DNA from: Podocnemis expansa
Lineage: Eukaryota; Chordata; Testudines; Podocnemididae
Direction of reading: 5' to 3'
Assembly (NCBI GenBank): GCA_007922195.1
Contig: ML682130.1
Coordinates: 390,785 to 454,784, forward strand
Length of the DNA: 64,000 nucleotides
Below are positions 51,741-63,335 of the stretch, in pieces (within the stretch, counting starts at the first letter, position 1; every line of letters begins with the position of its first letter). The notes beneath the pieces were generated by a model, which made no database searches, was not told the origin of the DNA, and saw nothing but the letters and a program-made list of their open reading frames with translations. A program made the translations under genes and the position numbers.

Positions 51741-54418
51741 ATGCCGGTGACCTTCGAGGATGTGGCTGTGTATTTCAGCCAGGCGCAGGGGGCTCTCCTG
51801 GACCTCAGGCAGCGAGCCCTCTATAGGGACGTCATGCGGGAGAACTATGAGAATGTGAGCTCGCTGGGTAAGAGATTCCTCTGTCCTTGGGATCAGCGTT
51901 GCTCAGTGTGGTCAGGTTCTTCCTTGGACAGAGAGACTGAGGCAGAATCAAGTCCCCTAATCCACAGCTGCGCTGTAAGAGAGACGTGCATCTCTGTATC
52001 TCCCTCTCGTGGAACAGGATTTTAAAACTTAGTGTGCGCATCCTAACTCATCCCCTTATCCCAGTTTTAAAGGGGGCAGAGACTGCATACTCGCCCGTTT
52101 GTCTTGTTTGTCACATTACCACAGAATTCCTGTTCACCTTCCTTCCTGAGACTAGCTCCAGCCCTGGGGACGACTCTTGTCTGTGCAGTTTTAGAAACAG
52201 GCAGGGTTAAACTCCAGAGCTGTGTGTGCATCAGCAAGCCCCCAGAGTGCACATACCCCGGAAAGGAAGTCCTAGTGAGGACGTGAAAATTCCCACCTCC
52301 TCCTCAAGAAGTCTGCTTCTCCCAAAGAGGCTCAGGGACCATATTCCTATACTCTTGTATTCCATGTTTGCTCGACACAGTGCAGGGACAGGTTCATGAA
52401 ATGATATTTGTGCTCAATACGTTGTGGATACTCCATGCACCGAGATCTTCTCTGATTTCTCCCCCAAGCAGGATTTCCCATTCCTCAACCTGAACTCATT
52501 GCCCGGCTTGAAAGAGGGGAGGAGCCATGGGTGGCTGATCACCAGGGCTGGGAGGAAAGTCAGCTCTTGACAGGCAGCCACACAGGTGAGGACTGACAAA
52601 GAAACCACGTGTAAAACAAAGAAAAAAGGTTAGAATCACCAAAATGTGGTGTGAGCAAGCGCCCTTAGTTCCTCCTCATTTTCCTCATGTCCAGGTTGCT
52701 GGGCAGCAGATATCATCATGGATTTCCACCCATCCTATTAGCTGTAATATTTCCTTCAATTTTTTATTGTCCTGCAAGTGTCTGGGTGGGATGTGGAGAC
52801 AGAATCCGATTGGAAACTCTTCCCAATTTATATGTGTTCTGTTTTTGCATTTGTGCTATTCCCTTTTCTCCTTAACGAAAGGATTAAGTGTTTAAATTCT
52901 CTCTCTCTCTCATCAGATGAGGAGACAGTGAGTGACAGCAAGGAGGGGACTCAGCCTCTGGAAGTGTCTGGGGAAGTGGAGTCACAGGGGAATTTTTTGA
53001 GAAGAGCTGATGGGAATTGTTCCCAGTGCTTCGAACAAGGAGAAGACAGGGGAAATCAGCAGAAGTTAGTGAGGTTGCTGAGTAAGAAAGTGGAGGAATC
53101 TGTTATATTTGAGGAAGGATTCAATGATCACAGGGAAACCACAGCTCAGCAGACAGATCTGAAGGAACCTAATGAATTTCTTGAGTGTGAAAAACGATTC
53201 ATTCTGACATCACAGCTAATTACACATCAGACAGTCCACACAGGACAGAAACCAATACAGTGTGTGGACTGTGGGGATAGCTTCAGCAAGAGCTCAGACC
53301 TTAATGAGCATGGGAGTTGCCACATGCGTGAGAAACCCTATCAGTCCTTCACCTGGAAGTCAGCAATAATTAAACCTGAGAGAACCCACACAGGAGAGAA
53401 ACGGAACAAGTGCTTGGACTGTGGGAAAAGTTTCACACGAAGATCAAATCTTCTTAAGCATCAGGCAATCCACGGAGCAGAGAGACCCCATAAGTGCTTG
53501 GACTGTGGGAAAAGTTTTACATACAGATCATACCTTGTTGCACATCAGGCAATCCACACAGGAGAGAGACCCCATAAGTGCTTCGACTGTGGGAAATGTT
53601 TCAAAGTAACATCAATCCTTATTAGACATCAGAGAATCCACACAGGGGAGAGACCCCATAAGTGCTTGGACTGTGGGAAAAGTTTCAGACTCAGATCATA
53701 CCTAGTTGCACATCAGGCAATCCACACAGGAGAGAGACCCCATAAGTGCTTGGACTGTGGGAAAAGTTTCAGACTCAGATCATACCTGGTTGCACATCAG
53801 AGAATGCACGCAGGAGAGAGACCCCATGAGTGCTTGGACTGTGGGAAAAGTTTCACACGAAGATCAAATCTTCTTAAACATCAGGCAGTCCATGGAGCAG
53901 AGTTACCCCATAAGTGCTTGGACTGTGGGAAAAGTTTTTTACAAAGATCAAACCTTATTAAGCATCAGTCAGTCCACACAGGAGAGAGACCCCATGAGTG
54001 CTTGGACTGTGGGAAAAGATTCACACGAAGACCATACCTTATTGGGCATCAGACAATCCACACAGGAGAGAGACCCCACACCTGCTTGGACTGTGGGAAA
54101 AGTTTCACACAAAGGTCAAACCTTGTTGCACATCAGGCCATCCACACTGGAGAGAGACCCCATAAGTGCTTGGAGTGTGGGAAAAGTTTCACACGAAGAT
54201 CAAACCTTGTTGCACATCAGGCAATCCACTCAGCAGAAAGACCCCATAAGTGCTTGGACTGTGGGAGAAGTTTCACAGACATATCAGACCTTCTTGGCCA
54301 TCAGCTAATTCACACAGCAGAGAGACCCTATAAGTGCTTGGACTGTGGGAAAAGTTATCTACACAGCTCAAACCTTATTAGACATCAGAGAAGCCACAAA
54401 TGTACGAGTGATCCTTGA
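51741..54418 (+). CDS. Gene D: KRAB C2H2 zinc-finger protein, 12-13 fingers
   Basis: Coding exons 51741-51867 (KRAB-A, acceptor TTTCAG, donor GTAAGA), 52472-52585 (KRAB-B, acceptor AAGCAG, donor GTGAGG) and 52917-54418 (fingers, acceptor CTCATCAG) sum to 1743 bp, 580 codons plus stop. The start is the ATG that opens the KRAB-A exon. KRAB-A reads [17 protein letters not shown] and [24 protein letters not shown] reads [22 protein letters not shown]. One decayed finger, one intact isolated finger ([16 protein letters not shown]) and another decayed one precede 12 tandem intact fingers from about residue 244. Fingers 2 and 7 (counting the isolated one as 1) share RRSNLLKH plus an odd HGAE linker. 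Fingers 5 and 6 have identical helices. Likely a nuclear sequence-specific repressor; target unknown. The 3' flank carries the MITE shared with A and B. Confidence 0.9.
53407..54400 (+). repeat. Gene D zinc-finger array (12 x 84 bp)
   Basis: Helix residues -1, 2, 3, 6 in order: RSNK, YSYA, VSIR, LSYA, LSYA, RSNK, QSNK, RPYG, QSNA, RSNA, DSDG, HSNR. Asn or Tyr dominates position 3. Repeated RSNK and LSYA fingers point to recent unit duplication or conversion inside the exon. Confidence 0.88.
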
Positions 54419-54573
54419 AATAACATGACTGCAGCAAAAGACTCAATCCAAGCTCTTCCCTCAGTGATTTCACAAGAGAGAGACTTTGAATGTGGGGTAG
54501 GTTCATTTCTTGTTTCCAAAGTGTCACGGATCAGCAAATCCACCTTGGGAAGAATTGTCCAAGATGTTCTTCC

Positions 54574-55089
54574 TGGGTATGTGTACACTTAAACTTTAAA
54601 TGAAAATAATGATGGTTATTTAGATTTAAAGTAGTGCATATCTACAATAGTCTTCCATATTTCAAAATGAAGAGCTTACTCATTTCTAAATAAGGAACAT
54701 TCATTTTGAAATAATAAAACCTCACTTTATATCAAAATGACGGTTAAATCGAAATTATTTTTTCAAAATAACAATGTAGCTTTGTTATTGCGATTTAACT
54801 GTTATTTCGATTTACACTTTTTGACCTTCTCCCTCCTAGGGAGCCTTCCTCTTTCTATATATTGAGTGGGGACAGAGCCCCTCTTAGAGGCCATCTTGCC
54901 CTACCTCCCATCATGAGCCTCTCCTAAATCTAACTAGCAAGTGCTGTCCAGGGACATGCTAATTCGATTTGGGTTTCCAGTAGGGGCATAGTAAATTGAT
55001 GTAACTTAAATCGCTTTAATTATTTTTATTTCAATTTCATTAAATCGATTGAAGTTAAAGCGATATAAAAATGGAAGTGTAGACAGCGA
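54574..55089. mobile_element. MITE in 3' flank of gene D
   Basis: Begins TGGGTATGTGTACACTT and ends GAAGTGTAGACA, inverted relative to the copies beside A and B because the gene is inverted. The flanking host sequence (AAGATGTTCTTCC on the gene side, GAATAATGCTCCAA outside) matches gene B's, so it is the same insertion event. Confidence 0.72.
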
Positions 55090-55099
55090 TCATGAATAA

Positions 55100-56750
55100 T
55101 GCTCCAAGTGCAGCTGAGAGCATATCGGACACACGAAACTCTTCCTCACAGCTGGTTAATTCTCTTGAGTTCCTCAACTATGGCTGAACATAGTAAACAA
55201 ATAGTTCCAAATTCCCACACACACCAGGGGCATTTGATTCCCAAGGATCCAACTGCCGATCCCTGAGAGGATACAGCAGCAGCCAAGCAGCAGCTGGTCA
55301 GTTGAGCAAGCTATGTGCATTCAGAAAACTCCTCCCATCACATACTTTGTATTAAACCACATAGGTGCATTGCCAGGGTGAACAGAAGAGATATAAAGAT
55401 CACAGAGCTTGGAGGTGTTGGGTGCAGCCCTTCCTGCAGTTATTTCAGAGCAGTGGGTGGGTCCGAGGGATTCCCACTTTCCATGGTCTCTGTCTCACTC
55501 CTCCCTGGATACAGCACCTTCTGTACAAGAAACAGAGTGTTTAACCAGTCCCCACATTACCCCACCATTTCCTGTCTGACACTAACCTGAACGTCCTTGC
55601 TTATCCATGGGTAGGAGTCAGTGCTGATTGCTGTGATCCTATATCAGACTCCTAAGGACTGGAAAAGAAAATGTCACAGACTTCAGGAGGAAGGAGGGTG
55701 CCAGTAGAAGGGAATCCAAATGAGCATGAAGAAACAGTTGGACCCTTCTGATCTTATCCACCTACTGGTTGTGATGCTGTCTGGGTCTAGGGGTTTGTTT
55801 CTGATCATCTGTCATATTTATATTTCTTATTTGCAATAATCCATATCTGACATGCCATGTTTGGTACCAGTAGAAAGGTTGTAATCATCCAGGAATGATT
55901 ATATAGTGTATATGTAGGTGTCATGTCTGTATTAGAAGTTAGGAATAGATTTGTTTTATGTGTGTTCAATGTTATTAGTTTCAAAGGGCTTCCCAGACTG
56001 GGTGGCTGTAAAACCATTGTCTTCTTAATGGCCCATTAGAAAGCTTCCAGCTACAGTGGGACTAGGAAGAAACCTGTTTAGTGAGTCACCCAGACTGACT
56101 ATGTAACTCAACTCCATTTTGATTTAGCAAGGACTCTGAAAGCATGGGGAAAGCCAAAGGGGATAAAAGGCAGCAATCCCTTCTTTATGTTGTCTTCAGT
56201 CTGTCTGCAACCAACACCCTCCTCTGGAACTATTCTTCTGGGACTGAACAAAGGACTGAGACCCACCCAGGTACGGGTTTTCATTTAGTCCTGAAGATCG
56301 ATTATTCACAGCTGTCAACACTTGTTTAGTTTGGCAAGATGTTGCTCAGACTTGCTGAGGACTTCATTGGACTAATGATTTGCCAGGATGGTACCTTTTT
56401 TAGCCTTTTTGTACCCTTTGTGAAATGAGTTTTGTTTTATTTGAACAATGTCAACGAGCAATATCCGTAGCACTAAAACAGAGGGTGAGCGCTAGATTCA
56501 CACTGGGAGACACAGCGACTGAATCGGGGAGTGAAGTCACCACCTGAGTCCTGCAGGGTTGTGAGTTAGGGCTTCCCTGCACTTAAAAAGCTGCAGCAGC
56601 ATTTCTGTGGTGGTTCAAAGAAGATGCAATGTAGACCAGAGGGAGGAGGTCTCTTCTCCCATTGGCATAAGTCCTCCACCTCCCCAAGAGGTCATAGCAA
56701 TGTCAAAGGGAAGCCATGATAGTATTGTCTACACCAGAAGATAGGCTGGG
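55100..56750. repeat. Segmental-duplication block: 3' flank of gene D
   Basis: Inverted counterpart of 5230-6640 (A) and 40430-41560 (C). It includes the A-shared segment (55860-56290). Short frames inside have no recognisable domain. Confidence 0.6.
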
Positions 56751-56899
56751 ATCACTGCATTGCTTGGGGGTGTGGATTTTCCCAGTGGTTATATTTGGCA
56801 GGCCCCAGCATCTCCTAATCTCTGGGCCTGTAGGGGAAACGGAAGATTTTGTGACAGTATAACAATAGTGGGCAATGAAGGCCCCCTCCGCTAAACATA

Positions 56900-58080
56900 T
56901 TTTCACTCTGCCAGACTAGTAGTAAACTAGTAATTATCTAGGTGCTAGATTGTAGGATAAAGAAGGTGAGAATCAACACCCCAGCAGACAGTCTAGGTGA
57001 CCAGGAGAGGGCCTGATCACCCTTCCCTGCGAGTAATGGGCTATAACAATAGCCCGTTTCCTTGACCTCACTGGACTTCACCATAGGACCTTGAAGGGTG
57101 CCTCGTAGGATATCACTCTCCAGCTGAAGCCCATGGTCACAAAGTGGGGTCCCTGACTGCTGATTGGGTTGTAAGCCTGTCTATGTTACTTTGTATTTAA
57201 CTCTGGCTGTATTATTTTGTCTGGTTATTAGTTAAGTAATCTGTTAATGAATAAAAACACTTTATTCCTGCTATGTGCATCTTGGTGGTTGTTGCTACTG
57301 GAATCCCAGACCTGAAACCTATTTGGTAGTGCGGAAAACTCGGTGTAGTCAGCAGGATTTCAGAGCAACAACCTGACAATATGTTTGGGAAACGTAACAA
57401 GGGGAGTGATGGGGAGGTCTGGCTCCTTGGTTGGCCTGCCACATCAGCCTGGAGCTGGGTGGCACAAAAGTGGAACTGAGTAATCCTGACGGTGTCTGTT
57501 AATACAAAGGTTGGGGATGGGTCATCCGAAGATTTAGAAATGGTGTTGGATCCCCTCGCGCTGGCCATGGGTAAGGGTGTCTAACAGGCCGGATGGCTTT
57601 TCCTGACTGCCTTTTGGAACAGCCAGCAACAAAAGTGTTGCTTAGAGCAGGAGACAGTAAATTGGTGAAGGAGTTTAAGAAAGAAACCCTGGGACACAGC
57701 CTTGGGAGTGCTGGCAAGGACTACTGCTGCCTCCAGTTTCACCCTGGTGAATGTGGCAGCAACTCTCCTTTTGGAGTTAGGATAGAGGGTAGAGCTGTGG
57801 GTTTCCAAGGAGCCACCCTTCCAAATGTGTTGTTGCTTTCTGTACCTTTTCTAACCTTAGGGTTTTCGCCTTCCTAAATCGCTTTCTTCTTCTCCTCTTC
57901 CCCCTCTTCTGCCCTGTTTCTTTTGTTTGGAGAATTTAGGGTTAAAGCCACAGTTGGAATATTTCTGTTAACTTATATTGTAAATAGGATTAATTGGTGG
58001 CTTTTTTGTTTTTCTCAAATTTTAATGGAGGAAACTTTGAATAAGCCTGGAATGTAAAAAGGTGTTGTAGAAGGAGAACG
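56900..58080. other. Unassigned interval, no supported gene
   Basis: Short frames occur on both strands at 57212-57877, none convincing. An AATAAAA near 57250 and a T-rich tail near 57960-58020 could belong to an LTR or processed sequence, but no termini were found. Confidence 0.3.
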
Positions 58081-58082
58081 GT

Positions 58083-58379
58083 GGGTTACTTACCAGTAAC
58101 TGCCCTTTGAGATGGGCTGATCAAATACATTCAGGCCCCTCCCACAGTCCCCGCTAACCGAGTTGGCGAAGGTATAGGGGACTGGGAGGGTCAGGGTCAC
58201 TGTAACCTATAAAGCTGCCATCGCGGCACAGAGGGGGCGTTGGCTGTGTGCCCAGACCTGACAGGCTAAGGCTAAAGACTTTCTGAGATACCACACACTG
58301 CGGCACGTAGACACCTGTAACTGAATGCATGTGAGCAGCTCATCTTGAAGAAGGACAGTTACTGGTAAGTAACCCACCA
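58083..58379. mobile_element. DIRS-like terminal repeat remnant
   Basis: Starts GGTGGGTTACTTACCAGTAA and ends TTACTGGTAAGTAACCCACC, exact reverse complements over 20 bp. Such inverted ends around GTTACTTACC are characteristic of DIRS-type elements in turtles. The interior (GATGGGCTGATCAAATACATTC, then ATGCATGTGAGCAGC) is non-coding and joins left and right ends directly, as if the body were deleted. Confidence 0.6.
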
Positions 58380-58384
58380 TTCAT

Positions 58385-59390
58385 TACCCACAGATGTGTT
58401 TGGAGGCAGTTTTTTCTTTAGCAGACACACTGCACAGACTTTCTGAACAGACAAGCTCCACGCTCCCAAGGCTTAGAGACGTTTTCTTCCCTGTCACATC
58501 ATTTCTGGCTAAACACACAGACAACTTAGAATCGTGCATCCCCACTTCATCAATTTCCCTGTTGATTTCAGGTAACACAGAAGATTTACATTTATAGTCC
58601 TTTTGTGGCTTAGTTAAGACAGGGAATTAGTTTGATACTTATGCTGTAGAAACATATAAAGAAGGAGCAGCTTGGTACATCTGCTATATTATAGAGAAGC
58701 AACGGCTAGAAAAAAAATACTCAAAACTAGGGGGTAAAAGAGAAAAATGAAAATTAAAGGGCTATTTTGCTACATCTGCTAAGTTAAATCCAAGCAGAAG
58801 CTTTGGAAAGGGGAAAAGATTTAGAACAGCAGGCCGACAGGATGCTTGTGTTCCAAGATGGGAGAGAGAGATGCTTACCAACCAGTCATTCTCCTGCTGG
58901 GCAGTAGGAAAGAGGAGAGAGGGGGCAAAGCAATGGAAAAAGAACAAATGGGCATGCCCATTCCTTAATTTTTTAGTAAACCCCTGTCATCTTACTATAA
59001 AAAAACACACAAAAAAGTTTATTAAATGAAGTATTTAATCAAACAAAAGTAGTGTTAACTAATCACGCTGGGTGTCTTTGGATAGCTGCAGTTTTAAAAG
59101 TTCGATGGAATAATAACAGTTCCAGCAAGCCCCCCCGTAAAGAATGCTAGTGCAATGCATCCACACTGAAAGGGGAGGGGGGACAAAATTTGTGCCAGGC
59201 CAATTTACCCGCAGGCAGAAAGCCTAGCTCACATATTTCTCCCTAATTGGGGCCCTCCGGGGCCAAAATGGAATCAAATCAGAGACCTAAAAGCAATGCT
59301 GTAAAATTACCAAAAGGCCCTTGACAGGCAAAAGGCTTCTAGCTTACATATTGTCCACCAAAAATGGAAATTATTAAAGTTAACAGCAAA
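58385..59390. other. AT-rich interval without recognised features
   Basis: Two short opposed frames near 58384-58597 have no recognisable product. Nothing else is supported. Confidence 0.4.
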
Positions 59391-59399
59391 GTTAAAGGC

Positions 59400-60235
59400 A
59401 GTGTCTGAACATCACTGCCATGACATTCTTATGCTACAGCCCTAGCTGGACTGGTGTTTCTAGTTTCTTACTCCATGCAATTGTAATTATACTAATTTGG
59501 TTTTTGCTTGTTTTAATTATTTTACTTTTTTGCTATGTTTGGCATTTGGCTAAGTGCATCCATACCATGTATCTGTTCATAAGGGCCCACATTGGCCTAG
59601 TGGTAGTGCCAAGGGGTGTAGTAGGGAAAATGAGTGGAAAAAGATTGTGCGCGAAAGACAGTGGCATCCCCACTTAGACCAAATCATGGGCCCAAAATAT
59701 GAACAATTTATCACTTGCCTATGGTTTCACTCAGACCAAGGCACACCCTTTGTGAACCATGTATCTGTAAACATGCACAATTTATTGCCTTGTTAATGGC
59801 CTCACTTAGGCCAGGGAATGAGCACTCCCTGAACCAGGCACCTCCTTAAACCAGACACCCCCACAATTTACTGCTGTTTATGTATGCGTTGATAACCAAA
59901 AGAAATACATATATCTACTTGTCTATTTAAGTGACCATTCTGTGATCCTTACAAGGCATGCCTGTTAGCAGAATCTGCATGCTGACAGGTGTATAATGTT
60001 ACATAACATCAGGAAAGTCTAATCCATGTTGGACTTCACCGACAGACTGAGAAGCTGCAGCAGATGCCCTTGGAGTCCTTGATAGCTGAAAGGAACATAA
60101 GCATTCTACCTCTTTTAATAAAATCATCTTTTATTCTATCACTTGTGGTCATGTTGTCACTGCTCAATCCAGATCCTGTTATAGTGCCCCCTTTGGGCTA
60201 CAGGAAGCCAGACAGCTGGCAGACTCAGGGAAACA
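59400..60235 (+). mobile_element. Possible LTR fragment
   Basis: A TTTTAATAAAATC polyadenylation-type signal near 60114 and a downstream end at GGGCTACAGG resemble an LTR 3' part. Repeated ACAATTTATTGCC/ACAATTTATCACTTG segments at 59700-59870 suggest internal duplication. Left end and target duplication not found. Confidence 0.3.
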
Positions 60236-60500
60236 AGGAGTCCAGTGGCACTTTTAAGGACTAAGACATTGATTTATTGCATGAGCTTTTATGGGCGTAA
60301 ATCCCACTTTCTCAGATGCTTTGATTCACTGTTACAGTGTGACCTGCTCCTATGACTTACACTTCGCTGCATTTATTTTCCTCCCACTCTGTGAATTACC
60401 CTATTCTTCAAAACATCTGACAAATTGGGATTTTCTCCCACAAAAGCTCATGCAATAAATACATTTGGTAGTCTTTAAAAGTGCCACAGGAGTTCTTGGG
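60236..60500. mobile_element. Penelope-like repeat pair, head to head
   Basis: Forward copy ACAAGGAGTCCAGTGGCAC (60232-60325) and reverse copy ending GTGCCACAGGAGTTC (60410-60497). Same arrangement and neighbours as 15553-15830. The cores are decayed (CTGAGAA on one strand; AAAA for GAAA on the other). Confidence 0.7.
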
Positions 60501-61110
60501 GACAAGGAAACTGGGTAGATGCTGGTGGGGGCTGGGTAGTGGTGGAGGGGACTATGAAGGGCTGAAGTGGGGACTGGGTGGGGGGGCTGCAGAGGGATAG
60601 AGAAGTTTGGGGAGCTCAAGTGGGGGCTAGGGACAAGCCTGGACTTAAAATTGGGGAGATTTAGAGGGAGGTGTAGGGGGGGCATTAGAGTGCTCACTAA
60701 ATTGATATAACACTGTTACTAGATGACAACTGAGGAGGTGTTGGGAAATTTGGAGGGGGTGTAGGAGGTATTAGAGACGTGCCTGCTAGGGACTGAGGGG
60801 ACTGGTGAGGTGTGGAGGGAGTTGGGGGGGGGGGCAGAAGAGTGGATTGAAGATTTGGGGTGCAGGGAGTTTAGGGAATGGGGCTGGGGGCTGAAGAGGA
60901 CTTGGGGAACGAGGGGTCTGACATGGGCAAGGTTGGGGTGATGTGGGTTTGAAGTTGTGCCTCATTTCTGTGGAAATGGCTGTGGGACTCAAAAATGCCT
61001 AGCTGGGCTGGGGCCCACACATGTGTGAAGGGGACCGGGACAATATGGGAAGGGGGCTAGAGATGGGGAGGGATCCAGACCCTTGAAATTATACTTTAAC
61101 CTCTGCAGCC
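60490..61110. repeat. Inverted copy of 14950-15550
   Basis: G-rich on the plus strand. It matches gene A's promoter-upstream block in reverse complement from the GTTCTTGGGGACAAGGAAACTG edge to the ATTATACTTTAACC edge. Confidence 0.6.
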
Positions 61111-61128
61111 AGGGCTGCTGTTCACCAT

Positions 61129-61385
61129 CTCAGGGATGCCAATGTCCCTGTTTAGCTCAGTGAAGGGAGGCCCGGGAGGCTGTTCTGGGGCAAGGAGGCC
61201 AGGATTGGAGCCCTTCCCTGCGAGGACCCAGCAGCAGCTGCGAGGCGGCTCGGGGAGGATCCTGGGGCCTGGCAGAGGAAGTGACTTGCTACAGCGGGAC
61301 TCGGAGCAGTGGGGCTGGGGCAGGAGCAGGGCAGAAACCCCAGCCTGGCCAGGCCCCTGCTCTTGCTCCAGCTCCCGCAGGGGAT
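61129..61385 (+). pseudogene. Orphan KZNF promoter / exon-1-like block
   Basis: Carries the exon-1 landmarks in order: GATGCCAATGTCCCTGTTTAG, CGAGGACCCAGCAGCAGC, GCGGCTCGGGGAGGATCC, CAGAAACCCCAGCCTGGCC. It then breaks into unrelated DNA at about 61385 before the donor. With 60236-61110 it forms an inverted copy of gene A's promoter region. A second block directly upstream of gene E makes this one look redundant. Confidence 0.55.
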
Positions 61386-61389
61386 GATG

Positions 61390-62000
61390 GAGGGACCAGT
61401 GAAATAACAGAATTTCTTGCTTCTCACAGAATTTCCTCATGATATGGTCTATGAAAAAGGAACCAGGAAGGGGAGTTATGGGTATGAGGTACAAAAAAAT
61501 TTGATCAGATAACTACCATGTATAATATAGGTCATGAGGGCCCCCCAACTTTCTGCAAACTGAGTATTTAATACTAGAGGAGGGGAATGAAGCAGCATCA
61601 GGAGGACACAAGTCTCAACAATGCAACCACAAAACCTTTTCACTTAGGCATTACAGTACAATGTGGTGGTGGAGGCTGCCTTCCTGGGTCTATAAACCTG
61701 GCTCTTGTGTGGTGGGTCCTGAGGAAGTTGGTGGTAAAATGGTTTAGGGGGTAGTCTTGCCCTAATCCGTGACCTTTTCTTCGGGCCAAGGGTGTAAATG
61801 CCCAGCCAGCGAAATGTTGTATTTGGACCTTTGAAGATATAAAGAGATCATCCATATTCTCACGGAATAGAATGAGAGAAACAAAGGGCAGATCTTGAAC
61901 GGTAGTTTACAGCTTTCTAGGGAAACCTGAAGACTGTAACCCCAAGTCTATCATAAGAAGAGCCATCCCCCTGGATGCAGGATCACAGCAGCAGGGGGGA
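61390..62000. other. Unassigned interval between two exon-1-like blocks
   Basis: No reading frame or repeat is recognised. Confidence 0.4.
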
Positions 62001-62009
62001 GAGACGGGC

Positions 62010-62271
62010 GCTAGGACCCAGGGGCGGCTCCCTCCCTCCCTCCCAGCACCCGGAAGCGACTCGCTCTGGCCCCACGTGGCTGCGCCGCCTCCAGCCTCTG
62101 CCCTGAGCCCTGGGCGCTGCTGGGGCCCCGGAGCCGGTGGGGCTGGGGCGGGCTCGGGAGCGGGGCAGAGACCCCAGCCTGGCCAGGGCTCCTGCTCCTG
62201 GGGGGCCCCGCTTGGAGGGCAGGGAGGAGACACCCCCTGGGGAAAGACCCCTCCTGTCTGGGGGGAGGAAG
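62010..62271 (+). promoter_or_regulatory. Gene E promoter / non-coding exon 1
   Basis: CpG-rich block with CTAGGACCCAGGGGCGG, GGAAGCGACTCGCTCTGG and GCTTGGAGGGCAGGGAGGAG, ending GGGGGAGGAAG|GTAAAGGGG (GT at 62272). Its 5' half is closest to gene C's block and its 3' half to gene A's. Confidence 0.62.
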
Positions 62272-63335
62272 GTAAAGGGGGGCAGGAATTGGGGGCTATG
62301 GGGCAGAATGAGGGTGATTGGGGGCAGTGAGGGGGTGAAGGGAGCCCCAAGTTCAGCTGATCTCAGCACCTGATCCAGAGACTCTAGGTGATGGAGAGAG
62401 CCAGGGGAAGGGCTGTGGTTGGGTGAAAAAGTTGAAAACTCTGCACAAAAGCCCTTTCAGGGGCGTGCTGGTGAGTTTTCACTGGAGAGGGAGGTGCACC
62501 ATGTCTGTGAGGCCCAGAGATGCTGTCCTCAGTGACACACCCGAGCTCAAACCTTTGTTACTAGTGTTACTGGATGACTCCCCCAATGAGAGCGACCAGC
62601 TGCATCCATAGGGCAGGAACCAGTTCTCCCAGGGACAGGGAAGAGAGGCGAGTGGGAGGAAACAAAGGGACACTTGCAGAAGTAAGTGAGGAGAGAGGTT
62701 CCCAGTCCCAATCACTGCCCAGATTGGTTTGCGGCACCCCCTGCTCTGACCAATTGTACTGGGAACAGTGATGCTGATACTGGGAGGGTTTCATAGTGTA
62801 CTGCTGGGGTTAGCCTGGCTGGGAGAGGCCTGCCCTGGGGAGTTCCAGACAAAATGAGTTGCCTACTGGCATGAGACACTGCAGAGATCAAAGGGAGTCG
62901 GGATAGGAAATGGACTGACTGAACCCCTTCTGAATCCATGGTTCTCACTGCTCACCTAAACAGGCTGAAGAATCACATGCAGGTTTCACTCCAGATCATT
63001 GGGTCTTCCCGAGGGTGGGGGCAGGAAAATGACTTCTCATGGCTCTGTTAAAGGGCAGAAAGCGGCATGGAGGGGACAGGATGCAATCAACCTGCTGATT
63101 TCCTGGACAGGCTTTTGAAAAGAGTTGAAAATGCCTTCCTTTCTGAAACAGGAACCAGCCCCCTTACACAAGGCTAGGAAGATTTTCCAGACTTAAGCCC
63201 TGGAGTCTGAACCAACTGCCAGAGCGTGCCGTATAACCGACAGCAAAGTTGTCAGGATTCCTATCCCTGTTCCTTGTTCACAGTAGCTCCAGTTTCCGGT
63301 ATCAGCCTGTGACTAATGGTCCTTTGTTGTTTCAG

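Noticed and set aside
53407..54400. Regular repeats with 84-bp period, superficially CRISPR-like
   Set aside because: Each unit is a coding C2H2 finger with TGERP linkers; spacing and conservation are explained by protein sequence.
54575..54780. AATAATAAAAC near 54712 as gene D polyadenylation signal
   Set aside because: It lies inside the MITE and about 300 bases past the stop; possible, but no downstream element supports it.
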